A DNA stretch of 64,000 bases from Nematostella vectensis (taxonomy: Eukaryota > Cnidaria > Anthozoa > Actiniaria > Edwardsiidae). Both the position numbers and the translations under genes were made by a program. This document shows positions 13,301 through 25,285 of this stretch, in pieces. Every line of letters starts with the position of its first letter. Position 1 is the stretch's first letter. Under the pieces are notes generated by a model. That model ran no database searches and was not told the origin of the DNA. It saw only the letters and a list, made by a program, of their open reading frames with translations. The stretch covers positions 7,860,001-7,924,000 of the forward strand of contig NC_064034.1 of NCBI RefSeq assembly GCF_932526225.1. The letters are read 5' to 3'.

Positions 13301-16300
13301 ATCTCTCCTGTATTTCCCCAGGCTAGCTCCTCCACCCTTTATACGCTTCGTGGAAGCTTTTCTTGCTTTTACCCAAATGGTATGTCTTAAAAAACTACAG
13401 GCAAGCTAAAGAATAACTAGGCCTGGGTCAAAACTACAAACAAGCCGCAGTTTAGAATAACTAGGCTTTGTGAAAAACTAAAGACAAGCTATATAATAAC
13501 TAGGCTTGGTAAAAAAAACTACAGAAAAGCCGCAGTTTAGAATAACTAGGCGTGGTGAAATCAGGAAAATAAATGAATACGTCGGAGCAAAGAAACACAA
13601 CGACAGGCTCTTGTACTCACCCAGCCTGAGGGTGTACAGCAATACCACGTGGCTTGTCGAGTCCACTTGAGATCAGCACGTGCCTTCTAGACCCATCCAG
13701 TGTCGCAACCTGAATAAATCTATACGTTCTATCGGTCCAGTAGATGCGTCTTGTGCGCCATTCAATAGCCAACCCATCGCATACGCCTATGTTCGTGGTT
13801 ATAATGTCCTCAATAAATGTCCCGTCGATTTGGGCTCGTTTGATGGCCTTTGTCCGGGTGTCCGACCAATAAATACGGCGATCTCGGACATCCACGTCAA
13901 GTGCCACGGCGCTGTCAAGGTTAAAGATGACAGGGGTAATCGTTGTTGAGTTCGGCTCGAGTTTATTGATGTTTGAGGCATTGGAAAAGAAGATGAATGT
14001 TTCTCCACGACTTGATCTCAAAAGAAGTACTGGGAAAAGAAATTGAACGGCACATGCGTGAGAAGCAGAGTAAAATTGTCTAGGGACATATCGCACTATT
14101 TTAAGCATTGTACTAAATTGACTCATTAACAACCTACTACTTAACCGTTCTCATTTATCTTTTAACTATGACGCCACTACAGACACGCGCGCAAAACATA
14201 TGTTAAAGAAATATCGATCAGGCACTTTGCCAAAAAAAAGCTCGAAATGCTAAGGATTGTGGTCAGATTTTAAGGTCATATTTGCTTTTTTTGCTGTAAT
14301 TTTTACCAGTAAAGGTGGCCAAAATTTTGGAAATGAATAGAATATTATTACAACGCAATGGTTGATACATAAAAAAGTTTTCATTCAATTTGTCACGAAG
14401 CACGCATCAGAGTCAATAAAGTAACTTAGATATTATCTGGCGGCTCTTGTTGCAAAACTTACACTATTTTCAATTTCTTAACGTTTCTTGTGAGCCTCCA
14501 TTAAGCTACCAACATATATTATGCGGCCAACATCTATTATTCAGCAGTTTTTGCTCAGTTCGTCATGCTCTCGAAGGAGGAAGTTCAATAAAGGCACACT
14601 GTAGTTTGTAGCGCCACGTTTTGTATTTGTATTTTTGCGTTTTACTCAAAGTATTTAAGCTACTGATAATGTCTTTTACCTTTTGATTTCTATCATATTT
14701 TTTTTTCCGAAAATGAGGCTAAAAATAAAAAGATGCGATTCATAAAGCACCATATACGCGGTAGCGATACCCTTCCTAAAATAAGACAGCCCTTCATAAG
14801 ACTTGAACGTGAAAGACATTAAACTAGTGTCTATTTTTGTAATATCACGTACACATATCCTCGTTTCGAGTGTGCAAAGAGTTTAGGTGTGTCTCTTCAG
14901 GGACCTGGAGGTCAGCTGATAAGCGCGGCAATTTTGGGATAAAACAGCCTAAGTGTTTCCAGATACTTATCTCAAGAAACACACACGTACGGGAAATTAT
15001 CAAAAGCAAATCGAGTATTTTTTTAATTAATTTCCTACCATTTTGTGTTGAGGAAAGAGTTTGTCGTTTTGTTCAATCTCGAAAAATACATAATGCATGT
15101 CAGAAGTCGCTCTACAATAATACTTTTATGGTGACCATAAGATACTTTAATATTTTCAGTGGTCATATAAGCATTGTACTCTTATTATCCAGTTATCACA
15201 TTATACCAGCATGAAAGTGAAACTCTCGCCTTTCCATCTCCGTAAAAGTGACAAGAGATCTCTCTAAGTCACAAAACACGGTTTCTCGTAAAAAAAACAT
15301 GTGCGGTAAATATGTATGAATATAAACAAAATAAATTAAACGATACTTATCAAAGAATCTAATTTCTAGTAGAAACTTGCAATTGATAATATTTGTTCTA
15401 TGTAACTCATAGACCGATAGCTTTCCTATGCGAGGAAACCGCGCTGTCTCGTATCACTGTTAATAATAAACGCAGGGAAAAGGATGCGCTTCTGAAGGTC
15501 ATGCCTAATTGTCACATTCATACACAACAGCTAAGCCAAGATAAATCCTGAATTCTGAATAACGAAACATTATAGAGCAATTACCCATCATGCCCCCAGG
15601 CAGTGCATTCCCTAAGGTTATTAGTCGAGGATTGATTTCCTTAGTGCTTTTCCGAGTAAATAAAATGTTGTCCGATTCCAGTAGTGTCATTCGAACTGCG
15701 GTATCGGCCATGTGGGGGTACATAGATAAGCACAAACCAAAACTAATGCTCTAAAGATGTACGGTATGGGCGAACATTCGCCTTCAACGGTAGACCAAAC
15801 CGTTTAGTCGCTGTCATTTGTAGAGGTCAGGCCATTAAGAGCGTGTGCCTTCGAGATGTTTCGCCTGTCAGGTGCTGTCAATTTTGTAGCAAACGACAGA
15901 AAAACCCTTTTATCGTTAACAAGAGATATCTCAATCGAAACCTTTTTTCTACATGTTTTTAGAAAGTTGGTCGTTGTATGTTTTGATAAAGTAAATTTTT
16001 CTATTCGTTTTTTTTTTCAATCAACCATTTAATATCTGATGGGGATGCTTGCATTTTATATTCGTATAGCCAGCGCCATTTAAATCCGGAACATCAATAA
16101 TCTATCAGGTTTTATCGTCATTAGTAGCGCATGACGTCATCATCACATGGCTCGAGGGACAAATTAAGATCTGAACGAGGTATTTAAAGCTCGCATTATG
16201 AAAACCGTTCTTTTATTGTCAGCTATTTAGAACTAGCATGACTGTCAAATATAATCAGCCGCGAACATAAAAATAGTAGTACATAGGCAAATTTAAGTTA

Positions 16301-19300
16301 AGTTATTCCTAGTAAATCCTATTTCTTTAAAGAGTGTGAGGAATCATTTACTGCAGAAAAAATCAATGCAAGTAAGATACATTCACACTGGATTTATTCC
16401 TAGTAAATCCTCTTTCTTTAAAAAGTGTGAGGAATCATTTACTGCAGAAAAAAAATCAATGCAAGTAAGATACATTCACACTGGATTTATTCCTAGTAAA
16501 TCCTCTTTCTTTAAAAAGTGTGAGGAATCATTTACTGCAGAAAAAAATCAATGCAAGTAAGATACATTCACACTGGATTCAATCGAATCACTGTGAAATT
16601 CAATCCATCCAATAATAAAATGGCCGCATTCTACAACTATAGCATAAAACACATATTACATATATTTAGAAAACTATGTTTAAAAAAACAGAATTCAAAA
16701 AAGGAAACAAAAAAACGTGGAGCGCGGAAATCAGATCCACAGACGATTAATTAAGGCGACAAACATTCGAATTTGCGGGCAGGATCCTGCTAAATCAAGT
16801 TTCAATGACGATGAGACATAAATGAGGTTGGTATCAATATTCTAAAGAGTTGTCAATTATTATACTTATATGTTCTTGAATGTGAAAATAACACTCGCTA
16901 GCACTACATAGCCGCGTAAGAAAGGACTAAATCGTTTCAATGATGATTCTAATTTGAGCTTCGAAGTTGATCCAATTATATTAAGCTTGGATTTTAAAGG
17001 TGACCGGGACTGAAGCCACTAAACGCCAGTAAGAGCAGCAGAATTTAGCACAGTACAATAGTGTACAGCAGTACAAACATAATGCAGCACCATACCTAGA
17101 GCAAACAGTAGAAAAGAGAAAGTCGATTCACATAAGCCCACCCGCTGCAAAACCCTTTAGAAAAACCGATTAGCACAGCCAGAGTCCTGCTACGTTACGG
17201 TTTTCAGATAGATAAATTACAAGCTAATGGAATGTTTGGGTCGCGCGAGGGTCGAGTATATTGTAGGTTCAAAGTCGAAGAGGATTTTTTTCGATTCTCT
17301 GAAACACCAATAACATTCATAATTAATTCAACAAGTTCTTTTTGGCATTTTTTTAAAAACAACACTAAGGGTTCCAACCGCAAGAAACAGAAAAACAGTT
17401 TTGTGTGGCTTTCAAATGGAGTTTTCCTAAATTCTCTAAAATTCCCTAAAATAATCGTCTGTTTATGTTATTAAAACGTTATAAGTATACAAATAAATAG
17501 AGACTATCTAAAAAGCTGTTTTCGTAAAAAAGCATAGATAAAATCACCGATGTATTAAGAAAACAAGTGGCCTTATTGGGTGTTTTTCTCGCTAGTGTAC
17601 CTTACTGTCATCGTGTTAATAGCAGTAGGGGTCCAGTAAGTGGCCTTATTGGGTGTTTTTCTCGCTAGTGTACCTTACTGTCATCGTGTTATAGGGGTCC
17701 AGTAAGTTTCGAATTCAAAGCAATATGGATGAATAACTTATTGAATTCAAAATACCAGGACGTTATATGTAATTATCGTTAAAAAAAACATCAGAGATCA
17801 GGTTCAATAATTATATGAAATATGTATTTTTTTGGTATACGATAAATTTGCAACATAATTTCTAGAAGTAATGGTGGAATTCTATTGTTGTTCTTGTTTT
17901 TGTTACTTTTAACCTTAAACGTATAATGTAGTTGTTTTTTTTGGTGCGTGATTCGCAAACACTAGTCTTGTCGGGGTGATCGAATAGACAATTAAAACAG
18001 ACAATATTGTCGCGTAAATTTTAGCTAGACGATGATGTAGGGCTAAGGTCGAAGACGAGATTCAACCAAAACCTCAAATAAAAAAAAAATGAAAAAGAAA
18101 ACAAAAATGTGGTTTGTCTTGCTTAGCTATTACCCGGAAACAGGTCGAATGGCATATAAGGCGTCGAATTATTACAAGAAATAAAATCTCTCTGTGGTTT
18201 TTTGATCACATGGGGATCGCATTGATAGCGAGGCTAGATTGCCAAAAAGCGACAGGCTTTTCGACAAAGTATAATAGCTATCCTGTAATATAAATTGATA
18301 CTTTTAAGAGATAGACAATGGAATATATTTTTTTCACAATCCCTGCTATTCATAACAGGCCTTCATCATCTCGGAAAAATCCTTTGCGACCTTTTATGCC
18401 GTTAATATTTCATAAGGGTTGAGGGCATATAGTAAGTAAACTTGAGTAAGAAATATAGCTTAATGGGTTTAATAATGGTTCTAAAATACGGCCTTCTTTT
18501 TGCGATGACTGCAGCAATAGATAACTACCCCAGTCAGACAAAGTTTCGTATTGTATACAAATTCTTAAAGTTCTAACAGCCGAGTCTAATTTTGTTCAAA
18601 ATAAATAGCTTTGTTTGTAGATACTGATAAGTAAACCCTTCTGCGCCACGCGCAAGATATTATCCATGGGGTAAAATTAAAGAAATTCATAATTAATTCA
18701 AAATGGCTGCCCCTGTGGCGGAGAATAGAGCGAAAGCTTTTCGTTATTTCGCGCTCGACAAAAAGGGTGAGTCACAATCAAGAGACCCTCCTTTAAACGT
18801 CGAGGCGGTTCGTCGGTGAAATTTGCGGACGTTTTTTAGTTACGTATCACACCACTAAGCCGGCTCGACCTTCACCTTTTTGCAACTGCAAACTCTCATC
18901 GTAACATTTTGTCTGAGTGTAATTCAACACTTTTAAATTGAGGTTATTCAGAGAAGCCAAGCTGGTCTCGTAAAAAGGAACGTTTTAGAAAACTCGAAAT
19001 AAGAAACTAAGTTGCTTGACGTTGAAATTTGATACCGAAGATCGTTAATTAGACACGACATTCTACACCAGGCCTCATTAAATACGCAAAACTCTTTTTC
19101 CGTAAACCGAGAGAGTTTATTCTTAAATACAAAAATTATTTCCTGAAAACGGTTACAATAACTTGCAAGCATGCTAACGAGAGGAGTTTTGTCGTAAACA
19201 CAAGTAGGAACTTTTGAAAACAGATGCTTAGGGTTAGTTAATCGCGGGGACGAAAATTAGACAAAATTCCCGAATAGCGCTAAGTACTGTAAGAGGCAAA

Positions 19301-19428
19301 TATTCAGCTCTCAATTCATAGTACAATATGTGAAGAGCTAACAATGTGCAGGGATTAAATTGCGATATCGGACTCTTACCTAATTGTAGCAAGACTTGTA
19401 GTCCACCTTTTCCTATGTCACATACCAT
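1..19428 (-). CDS. LRP5/6: LRP5/6-like Wnt co-receptor (3' end off window)
   Basis: Single-pass cell-surface receptor family that binds Wnt and signals with Frizzled to beta-catenin. Exons in transcript order: 19428-19380 (candidate first), 14029-13621, 13134-12740, 11093-10968, 6406-6016, 5743-5352, 4373-4251, 3831-3429, 3006-2848, 2574-2336, 1848-1723, 1351-910, 94-<1. All have GT/AG borders and compatible phases, giving about 1116 codons to the window edge. They encode a hydrophobic N-terminus, then YWTD propeller plus EGF three times, then a fourth propeller that is cut off. LDLa repeats, membrane segment and PPPSP tail would lie left of position 1. Direct start with a propeller, without LDLa repeats, favours LRP5/6 over LRP4, but LRP4 is not excluded. 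YWTD repeats and EGF cysteines are certain; the orthology is inferred. Confidence 0.85.
1723..1848 (-). other. LRP5/6: LRP EGF-like module 3
   Basis: A 126-base exon with phase 1 on both sides encodes QCSLNNGGCSDLCLL, then CAC and KTC. The acceptor ATATCGCAG is preceded on the minus strand by about 230 bases of very pyrimidine-rich sequence. Donor is CACG|GTCAGT. Same length as EGF exon 1. Confidence 0.85.
1860..2225. repeat. Pyrimidine/purine-biased tract and poly-G repeat
   Basis: The minus strand is strongly C/T-rich upstream of the EGF3 acceptor (about 1849-2085). Beyond it lie two poly-G runs (2091-2102 and 2172-2184) around a segment with GCACGATACAGAAAC and ATTTCCTTA. A related copy, with the same words in the same order, lies at 40637-40790. 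It looks like a dispersed element with G-rich ends; no coding. Confidence 0.6.
2336..3831 (-). other. LRP5/6: LRP propeller 3 (three exons, degenerate)
   Basis: Exons 3831-3429, 3006-2848 and 2574-2336 encode the third propeller, about residues 629-895. The first exon is well conserved (AIFWTD, NLYWTD). The second half is divergent: the expected YWTDWG reads FFSDCG, the WPN tripeptide reads CPT, and a later YWTDW reads FVSDW. An extra phase-2 intron splits this half, unlike propellers 1 and 2. Frame and splice sites are intact, so this is divergence, not decay. Confidence 0.8.
4251..4373 (-). other. LRP5/6: LRP EGF-like module 2
   Basis: A 123-base exon, phase 1 on both sides, in a frame with no long ORF of its own. 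It encodes LCQYAGCSHLCFIRHGG, then YTCTCPSGY and KTC, a complete six-cysteine EGF. Acceptor CCCAAAG|CT and donor AGAG|GTAAAA match the phases of the neighbours at 5352 and 3831. Confidence 0.83.
5352..6406 (-). other. LRP5/6: LRP propeller 2 (two exons)
   Basis: Exons 6406-6016 and 5743-5352 encode the second propeller, about residues 327-587. Repeats seen are RIYWID, HLYWTD, HMFWTDWG, RLFWAD and KLYWTD, with an intact IWPNA. The internal intron is again phase 2 and placed before the FWTDWG strand, as in propeller 1. A second acceptor six bases inside the 5' exon (CTTCAG) also keeps frame and could be used alternatively. Confidence 0.88.
6481..8455. repeat. About 0.93-kb tandem duplication in an LRP intron
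   Basis: Unit 1 (about 6481-7409) and unit 2 (about 7410-8323) are nearly identical head-to-tail copies, each starting near GATGATGGAGGTTA. A third partial copy (about 8324-8455) joins the first 25 bases of the unit directly to its last 110 bases. Short ORFs appear in both copies but show no recognised domain. Lies between EGF1 and propeller 2 exons. High identity suggests recent duplication. Confidence 0.85.
8952..9180. repeat. Inverted-repeat element (MITE-like)
   Basis: The left arm near 8955 reads GTTGTCGGTGCAAATGGCG and continues with AATGGCAAATGG. The right arm near 9137-9178 is its inverse complement with few changes (CCATTTGCACTGACAACC). About 40 bases per arm surround a 140-base centre. 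No coding. Likely a non-autonomous DNA element in an LRP intron. Confidence 0.55.
9398..9622. repeat. Palindromic MITE-like element with long inverted repeats
   Basis: The arms begin CAGTCG and contain GCATGTAAGCATGGGTAAAA and CACTGAAGCGC on the left; the right arm (9553-9622) is the inverse complement. Arms are about 70-80 bases with small indels, the centre about 60 bases. A TA flanks the left end only. It would fold into a long hairpin. No ORF. Confidence 0.65.
10968..11093 (-). other. LRP5/6: LRP EGF-like module 1
   Basis: One 126-base exon, phase 1 on both sides, encodes NNTCSKQNGGCSYLC and then CAC and SC cysteines: six cysteines in the spacing of LRP EGF modules. The acceptor is ACAACGCAG. 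The donor chosen (AAAG|GTCGGG) is weak, but it is the only one keeping phase with the next exon at 6406; GTAAAA six bases on would break the frame. Confidence 0.85.
12740..14029 (-). other. LRP5/6: LRP propeller 1 (two exons)
   Basis: Exons 14029-13621 and 13134-12740 encode the first six-bladed YWTD propeller, about residues 17-284. Visible repeats include RIYWSD, RIYWTD, LMFWTDWG, RLFWVD and HVYWSDW. The intron falls in phase 2 just before the F/YWTDWG strand. The WPN tripeptide, whose Asn in human LRP6 contacts the NXI motif of sclerostin-type ligands (established knowledge), is kept as GWPNS. This block therefore looks like a normal ligand-binding propeller. Confidence 0.88.
13385..13560. 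repeat. About 48-bp degenerate tandem repeat
   Basis: Four copies of a unit containing ACAAGC and AATAACTAGGC, with alternate copies carrying GCCGCAGTTTAG. Located in the LRP intron between the two propeller 1 exons. No coding. Confidence 0.6.
16303..16580. repeat. About 91-bp tandem repeat, three copies
   Basis: Three near-identical copies start at TTATTCCTAGTAAATCC (16303, 16396, 16487) and include GTGTGAGGAATCATTTACTG and GATACATTCACACTGGATT. The array happens to be open in one plus frame, but unit length varies by a base and there are no splice or family signals, so it is not called as coding. Confidence 0.8.
17567..17706. repeat. About 70-bp direct duplication
   Basis: Two adjacent copies of a segment beginning AAGTGGCCTTATTGGGTG and ending AGGGGTCCAGT. 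The first copy has eight extra bases (AATAGCAG) before AGGGG. Non-coding, in LRP intron 1. Confidence 0.75.
19380..19428 (-). CDS. LRP5/6: Candidate first coding exon of the LRP gene (signal peptide)
   Basis: A 49-base exon starts with ATG, preceded in frame by a TAA stop, and ends at a good donor (TTAG|GTAAGAG) in phase 1. That is the phase the first propeller exon at 14029 needs. The joined N-terminus has a hydrophobic run (LQVLLQLVLLL) and then the propeller, as a signal peptide would. The n-region carries an acidic residue, so it is not a textbook signal. The 5.35-kb intron means another first exon could be used. Confidence 0.45.
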
Positions 19429-21079
19429 GAGTTCACAAGATCCTTAGCGCCTCCCTGAAACACGTAAAAATACGGTTCTAGCGCACCGCAAATTGTGCTA
19501 GATGCATATGGAATCGCGCTCATTAGCAGACTCGGGAGCTTGGAGCGCAATCCACGCTGACACATCGCTGGAGAGAAGTGTATATGACTTGAGTACGGTG
19601 CCGAGAAACGATTTGTTCACACATATCTATCCACAGTTAGCTCGTTGTTATGAAGGGGTGATTTTCAAGCGCAGCTGATAAGAACACCGAGCGTGACAGC
19701 GCGCAAAACGCATTCCAGTGTCTGGGTTATTTTACGGGCGCTCTCGGTAAAGGCGCTTATCTTAAACCGGTACAGTGTGACATCACAAGTGTTCATGTAA
19801 ACCTGCTTCTATTAGAATAGAATCCTCTGGGAGATATTCACACCCCAGTGTGCTATACGACAATACCGACAAACAACGAGCATTCGTCTTACATTGTAAT
19901 GACTTACTTTATCAAATCGTTTACAGAACGCACCTGCCTTTTCGTAAGAAATAATTCTAGACAGTTTTGTGTTAACACGTATTGAAAGACAAATATTTTT
20001 CATCACTCCCAAGGAAAGCGTGATTGAAAATATCGCTTTGATTATTGGGTCGCTTTGTTACCTGTGATTATGATAAATGAGAGTACAACATGGGGACTAA
20101 TAATAATAATACTACTTGTGCCATGTCCATAAACCAAGTGTTATGTATGAGGGAAGGCAAACAAGACAAACACTTGGACTCAAAAATGAAATGGGAGTAT
20201 CGCTTTTTTTTATTTTCTTGAGAAATGTGTCATGAAACGCGCTCGTTCTATGAATTTGTATCCACAGATGCTAATAGGGCAATCCCATGTATTCGTATTT
20301 AGGGTTTAAAGATGCTAGTAGGGTATTCCCACGAATTCGCATTAAAGATTCGAATATGCTAGTAGGCAATTCCCCAGGATGATTTGATGTATAAACACTA
20401 AAAGCGAAACGCAATTACTGAGAGTAAACAGAGCATATACTCCTCCAAATTTCTTAATATCAAGATAACGAAACTAATAAACGGCAGCAAAATTAATCCA
20501 AATACGTGTTAACAAAGTATTTTTAAACTCCTTTATTGAGACTATCGGTTACGAACTCCGTCATGGATTTCCAATGATAATTCATTTTAATCAATATATT
20601 CCCTTGCTTCCCTTGAGTGTTGAAACATTGAGGGTTTCTTTATGATACTAAGTAACCAAACCGCCCACTTCGAAGTTTCAATAAATACAGCTTATGTATA
20701 AAACAAACAAGCATCCGATGTAACTGCGCCGCCTGGGGACTGGTGACGAAAGTCACTCTGGTGTAATGCGTAGGTGCGATGTTTCGAGCTAGTATGGTCA
20801 TAAGTGTGTAAAACCCGTTCTGTAATGCTACGAGGTCGACATTTCCTTCAACTTTGAGGTCATCCGAGCGAGGCTGCAGTACAGATGCACTAAGCCTAAA
20901 GAGGACTATCAATGTAGAAGTGAGGGCCAAAGAAACAAAAAAAGCCTCTTACTTCCATAGCGGCATGTGAGAGAACTGTTGTCAGAAAATGTTGGGCAGA
21001 AAATTTTGCATATTGCTATCAGAAAATGTTGCATGTTGTCTCGCGGTCATGTCCCTGTGGTATTTGCTCATACATGGGA

Positions 21080-21265
21080 AGGGTGTCATCTATAGGGGGG
21101 GGGGGGGGGAGGGGGGGCAGGTAATATTTTCTCATAGAAAAGGTGTACGCACTTGACTCAAAACAGAGTTGCCATCTATAGGAACAGGTGTAATATTTGC
21201 TCATGTAAACACTTAGAGGTGTACTTACTTGCTTTAAAACTGTGCTGCCATCTATAGGAACAGGT
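21080..21265. repeat. About 80-bp tandem repeat with poly-G run
   Basis: Two and a half copies of a unit containing CCATCTATAGGAACAGGT, then TAATATTTGCTCAT and GTGTACTTACTTG. The first copy carries a long G run in place of the AACAGG part. No coding. Confidence 0.55.
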
Positions 21266-24200
21266 CAGTACATTATCGGCACCTGATAAAAAAAATGTTG
21301 ACAGATTGATAAAAAGAAGTGTTAAAACCGCACCCTGGAAGGGATAGTACTAGAGCAAGGAAATAAGGTCAACTGCTGCCAAACTTTTGATGGTTCCTCA
21401 TCAATGAAAAGTGTTTTATCTCTGCGACACAAATAGGGGTTTAGGGTAGTAAGTCACCTTAAGCTGCACGTTTTGGTTGAGCAGATGAAATATGAGTGAG
21501 CTTGCGTGTAAAATGCAGTGTTTAGTGATTCTGTCGACGCCTCTAACTCTCGCCCACATCTAGAATATACGCTTTCAAGCCATTGTACTAATTTGAGACA
21601 CGTATCAGTCCTCAATGACAGGAAGAACCCTACGATAACACTTAGGGGTCCTCAACTGATGAGAGAGGTGCATTACTGCAATTGTTCGCCGGATGCTCTA
21701 GATTCGAGTACGTTTGGTTTGCCAAGTAATTTGCGATGCTTAGCTTCTGAGTGACCTTTAAGATGTGAGAGCACAGGATTGAAACCAATAAATTCCTCTT
21801 ATTTCTTTGCTGGATAAATAACTTCTGCCAAGACACAAGGACTGGTGCAAAAATATAAAAGCAAATAATCAATGTATGGAAGATCAAAAAAAATATCACA
21901 CTTCAGTTTTTAAATTAAGGATCTCGATGAAATTTGCTAACCTCAAGGGTGTTGGGCCAATTAACCTGGCCACAGCGCCACCAGACGTAGTGCTTAGAAT
22001 TTGCTGAGTCCATAACTTCAGAAAAAAATAAGGAAATACCTTTTTAGAGCATGCACTTCATGCACGATAAATACTCCAGGGGCCGTGGTTAATAATTTGA
22101 AAGAAATACGAACGATCGATGACTTACTAAAGCCCTTTCATCAGCCAAACTTAGAATTATCCTAGCTTTTGTTCAAAAGAGGGGATTGTCTTAGATGCAT
22201 AATCTACTTAAGGGTTTTTCGCGGATTTGTGGACCCGATTTGATGAAAAGTCGTGCGAGGTGAATATCTTCTTAGCAAAAAGATGAGAGGATTCCGAATA
22301 GCTTCTTCTCATGTATGACTCAGTTCATTACATTGTTGGAGTTACATTTCCGGAGGCCTAATTTGTACGAGTAAAAAAAATGAAAATCAATCCTTGTGAA
22401 TTAAAATTTATATAACATGCAAGGGATAATTATCTCATAACAATAAATCGTACAATCAAGCTCACTAGGAAACATCCAATTTTCTCAACTGCTTTTCATT
22501 TGTTTGTTTCCATATCTTTTAACTTGTGGGAATAAACAGCTTTAAGAGAGCACTTCAAACGGAAATTGGAGGCGAGCAATATTCGGCACTTAGCTGATGC
22601 AACCAATTTTTGGAAGTTTAAGCAGCAAATTATTATTTCGATGCATCATGGGTTATAAGAGCCTGATGAATACGAAAGTCAACCGGCGGGAAAAGGAGAG
22701 AAAAGCAGTATTTACGACAGTCAAAGCTGCTGACTTCTGCAAAAATGTTTACTTTATTTTCAAAACGAATGAAACGTTAATGTTTTTTTTTTCCTGGAGG
22801 GGATAATCAAATCTTTAAAAAAATAAACTGTAAGTTCTTAAGAAAGAAAAAGAAATTAACAAAACGTTGATGTACTTTCACTGAAATAGGTTGAGCTAGC
22901 TTTTGCCAAAACCAAAAAAAAAAATGAAATGGTAACATCATTTTTAACGTTTAAAACTTGGATAGAAAAGGCGAAAATCCGACATCTAAAAGGAAGGCAC
23001 TTTTAAGAGTTTTAATGGATCAATAATTTTCGCGGAATCATTGCAATGAAGAAACAATCAAAGTAACATCTTTCAACCCTTGCTCAGTTGTGTGGGTGAT
23101 GTACGATCAGACTTGAAAGGAGGGGGGAGGGGTGTACTTGATGGGTATTGGCACAAGGTAATCGCCAGACCTTTAATAAAAGGATGAAATCCCCTTATTC
23201 ATTCCCCACTATCGCCATTATCCAAATAACAAACCGTTAAATAACAGACCTATACAAGTATCTATAGCTCTTAAGAACGATTATCACATAGTTTTTATGG
23301 GCGTGACATACGACTGACTGTTACGGACTGCTCCACGCAGTGTACGACCATGAGTATTAGATAGTGTATAAGCACTGACATTAGAGATGGTATCACAGTG
23401 AGCGTCCTCGATGGTTCAACACGCACCCCGATACAGGTCAATCAAGTGCGAATCAGGTCTTTTGGCTTGCGAAGCGAGACCCGTGCCAATAAGCTTCAGC
23501 TGAAGCCTTATCACTGCTTCCCTTTCCTTAATGAAAATGCTGTTTCCACTTCAATGGCATCAAAATGACATTTTCTAGGGTCGATAAATGTCAATTGGGA
23601 CTACCCAAGCCACTACGAACGAAAGATAGAGGTCGTTCAAATTTTCGACAAGTGAAAACACTCTTCCGTACCTTATTTAGGTAATAGATAATGCCCGCCA
23701 AGTTTAATACTAGTTACATAGGTCAATGATATGAAGATAAATGATATGTAAATATATCAAATACTGTGTAAAAGACAATGTAAAATCTTCCAGTTTACTT
23801 TATTAAAGCCAACCAATTTTCCGCAAAATAGATGCGATGTATCTAGTATGCGAAAGAGCTTGTTGGTTTACTCTATGCAAATTCCGTACTGGAAAAGTCC
23901 TATTTTCAATCAACTTCCATCCGCTCGATGTTAGACGCTAAAACCAAGCTATTATCTTTATCTGAAAGATCAAAGGTCATTTTTTAAACCAGGATGGTTA
24001 TTTCGGCTATTCCGCGTGATCTTTTGTATTTTTTTAGCTTTTCGAAATCATACCAAAATCTCTCTCTTACCAAGCGAGTGTCATCTTGGACCTGGCTAAC
24101 CACTCTCCTCCTCTGGCCGATGATACTAGAGAGCCGGTAAAGCTCCTTGGCATGTGTCTTCCGCGTGTCCTGAGAGGGGTCCGAACCCCACTCTGCCCAT

Positions 24201-24389
24201 GTGACGAGATGAGTTCGACCTGTTGACCACTTCGTTGTTAGTTTAGAAGACAGTTTATTTTATGTGTGTATTTGGATAGAAAAAGTTTCTAGATGGATCC
24301 AGGTTTGAGGCTCCAAGTCCTCTTTATTAACCTGTATTGGGAGACGTATTGGGCGATCCGCTAGGAGCAGGCCGCCGGTCCGTGTTACC

Positions 24390-25285
24390 AGGTACACAGC
24401 AACTCTTCATTATGTTAAACTACGTTGAACAGCACGTACCTACTATGTAATAAAATACTTCACGATATTTATTATGTGCAACAGCAAATGCTTATCATTC
24501 ATTTATTCTCTTCCGGTCAAAATCGGTATTCCTGTGCTCTGGGTGATCTGAGCAAGAAGCACAAAACCACGGCTAGAGACGATGGAAAAGCGATTTTATC
24601 TACGTAGCTTTAGCAAAACCTCTCGAACGTATAGATCTTCAGCAACATCATGACTTTCTAATGTGTAGGACTCTTTTCGAGATTGAGAAGTATCCGAATC
24701 TGCAGCAACTCTTCCTTTATGATAAACCACGCTAAACAGCTCGTATCTACTATATAATAAAATACTTCACGATATTTATTATGTGCTGCAGCAAATGCTT
24801 ATCATTCATTTATTCTCTTCCGGTCAAAATCGGCATTCCTGTGTTCTGGGTGATCTAAGCGAGAAGCACAAAACCACGGCTAGAGACGATGGAAAAGCGA
24901 TTTTATCTACGTAGCTTTAGCAAAACCTCTCGAATGTATAGATCTTCAGCAACATTGAGAAGTATCCGAATCTGCAGCATCTCTTCCTTATGATCAACTA
25001 CGCTGAACAGCTCGTATCTGCTATATAATAAAATACTTCACGGTATTTATTATGTGCAACAGCAAATGCTTATCATTCATATATTCTCTTCCGGTCAAAA
25101 TCGGTATTCCTGTACTCTGGGTGATCTAAGCGAGAAGCACAAAACCACGGCTAGAGACGATGGAAAAGCGATTTTATCTACGTAGCTTTAGCAAAACCTC
25201 TCGAGCGTATAGATCTTCAGCAACATCATGACTTTCTAATGTGTAGGACTCTTTTCAAGATTGAGAAGTATTCGAATCTGCATTT
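24390..25285. repeat. About 0.3-kb tandem triplication
   Basis: Three copies (about 24397-24700, 24701-24975, 24976-25285). Each has AATAAAATACTTCACG, CTCTTCCGGTCAAAATCGG, GCACAAAACCACGGCTAGAG and TTTTATCTACGTAGC in the same order. The middle copy lacks about 30 bases near its end. Differences are mostly point changes. A 60-aa open frame in unit 1 is broken in the others, so it is not coding. Confidence 0.85.

Larger units (their letters stand above)
14030..19379. other. LRP intron 1, no other gene seen
   Basis: AT-rich sequence with only short random ORFs. It contains the 91-bp triplication near 16.3-16.6 kb and a 70-bp duplication at 17.57-17.71 kb. I found no LDLa-like or EGF-like exon, though a very short exon could be missed by eye. 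Confidence 0.5.

Noticed and set aside
13680..13949. Plus-strand open frames over LRP exons (also 3413-3613, 5421-5630, 6204-6404)
   Set aside because: They are antisense shadows of the YWTD exons.
16336..16754. Repeat-coded frame with a recurring peptide (MQVRYIHTGF)
   Set aside because: It only reflects the 91-bp tandem repeat being open in one frame. Unit lengths differ by a base and no start, stop or splice context fits.
20640..20930. Minus-strand frame considered as the LRP first exon or a separate gene
   Set aside because: It has no ATG at its start (TTG, with TAA upstream), no clear donor in the needed phase and no family similarity.
24090..24240. GC-richer segment with GGGTTCGGACCCC, like a tRNA B box on the minus strand
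   Set aside because: No matching A box, acceptor stem or cloverleaf could be formed. It may be an old SINE, but support is too thin.
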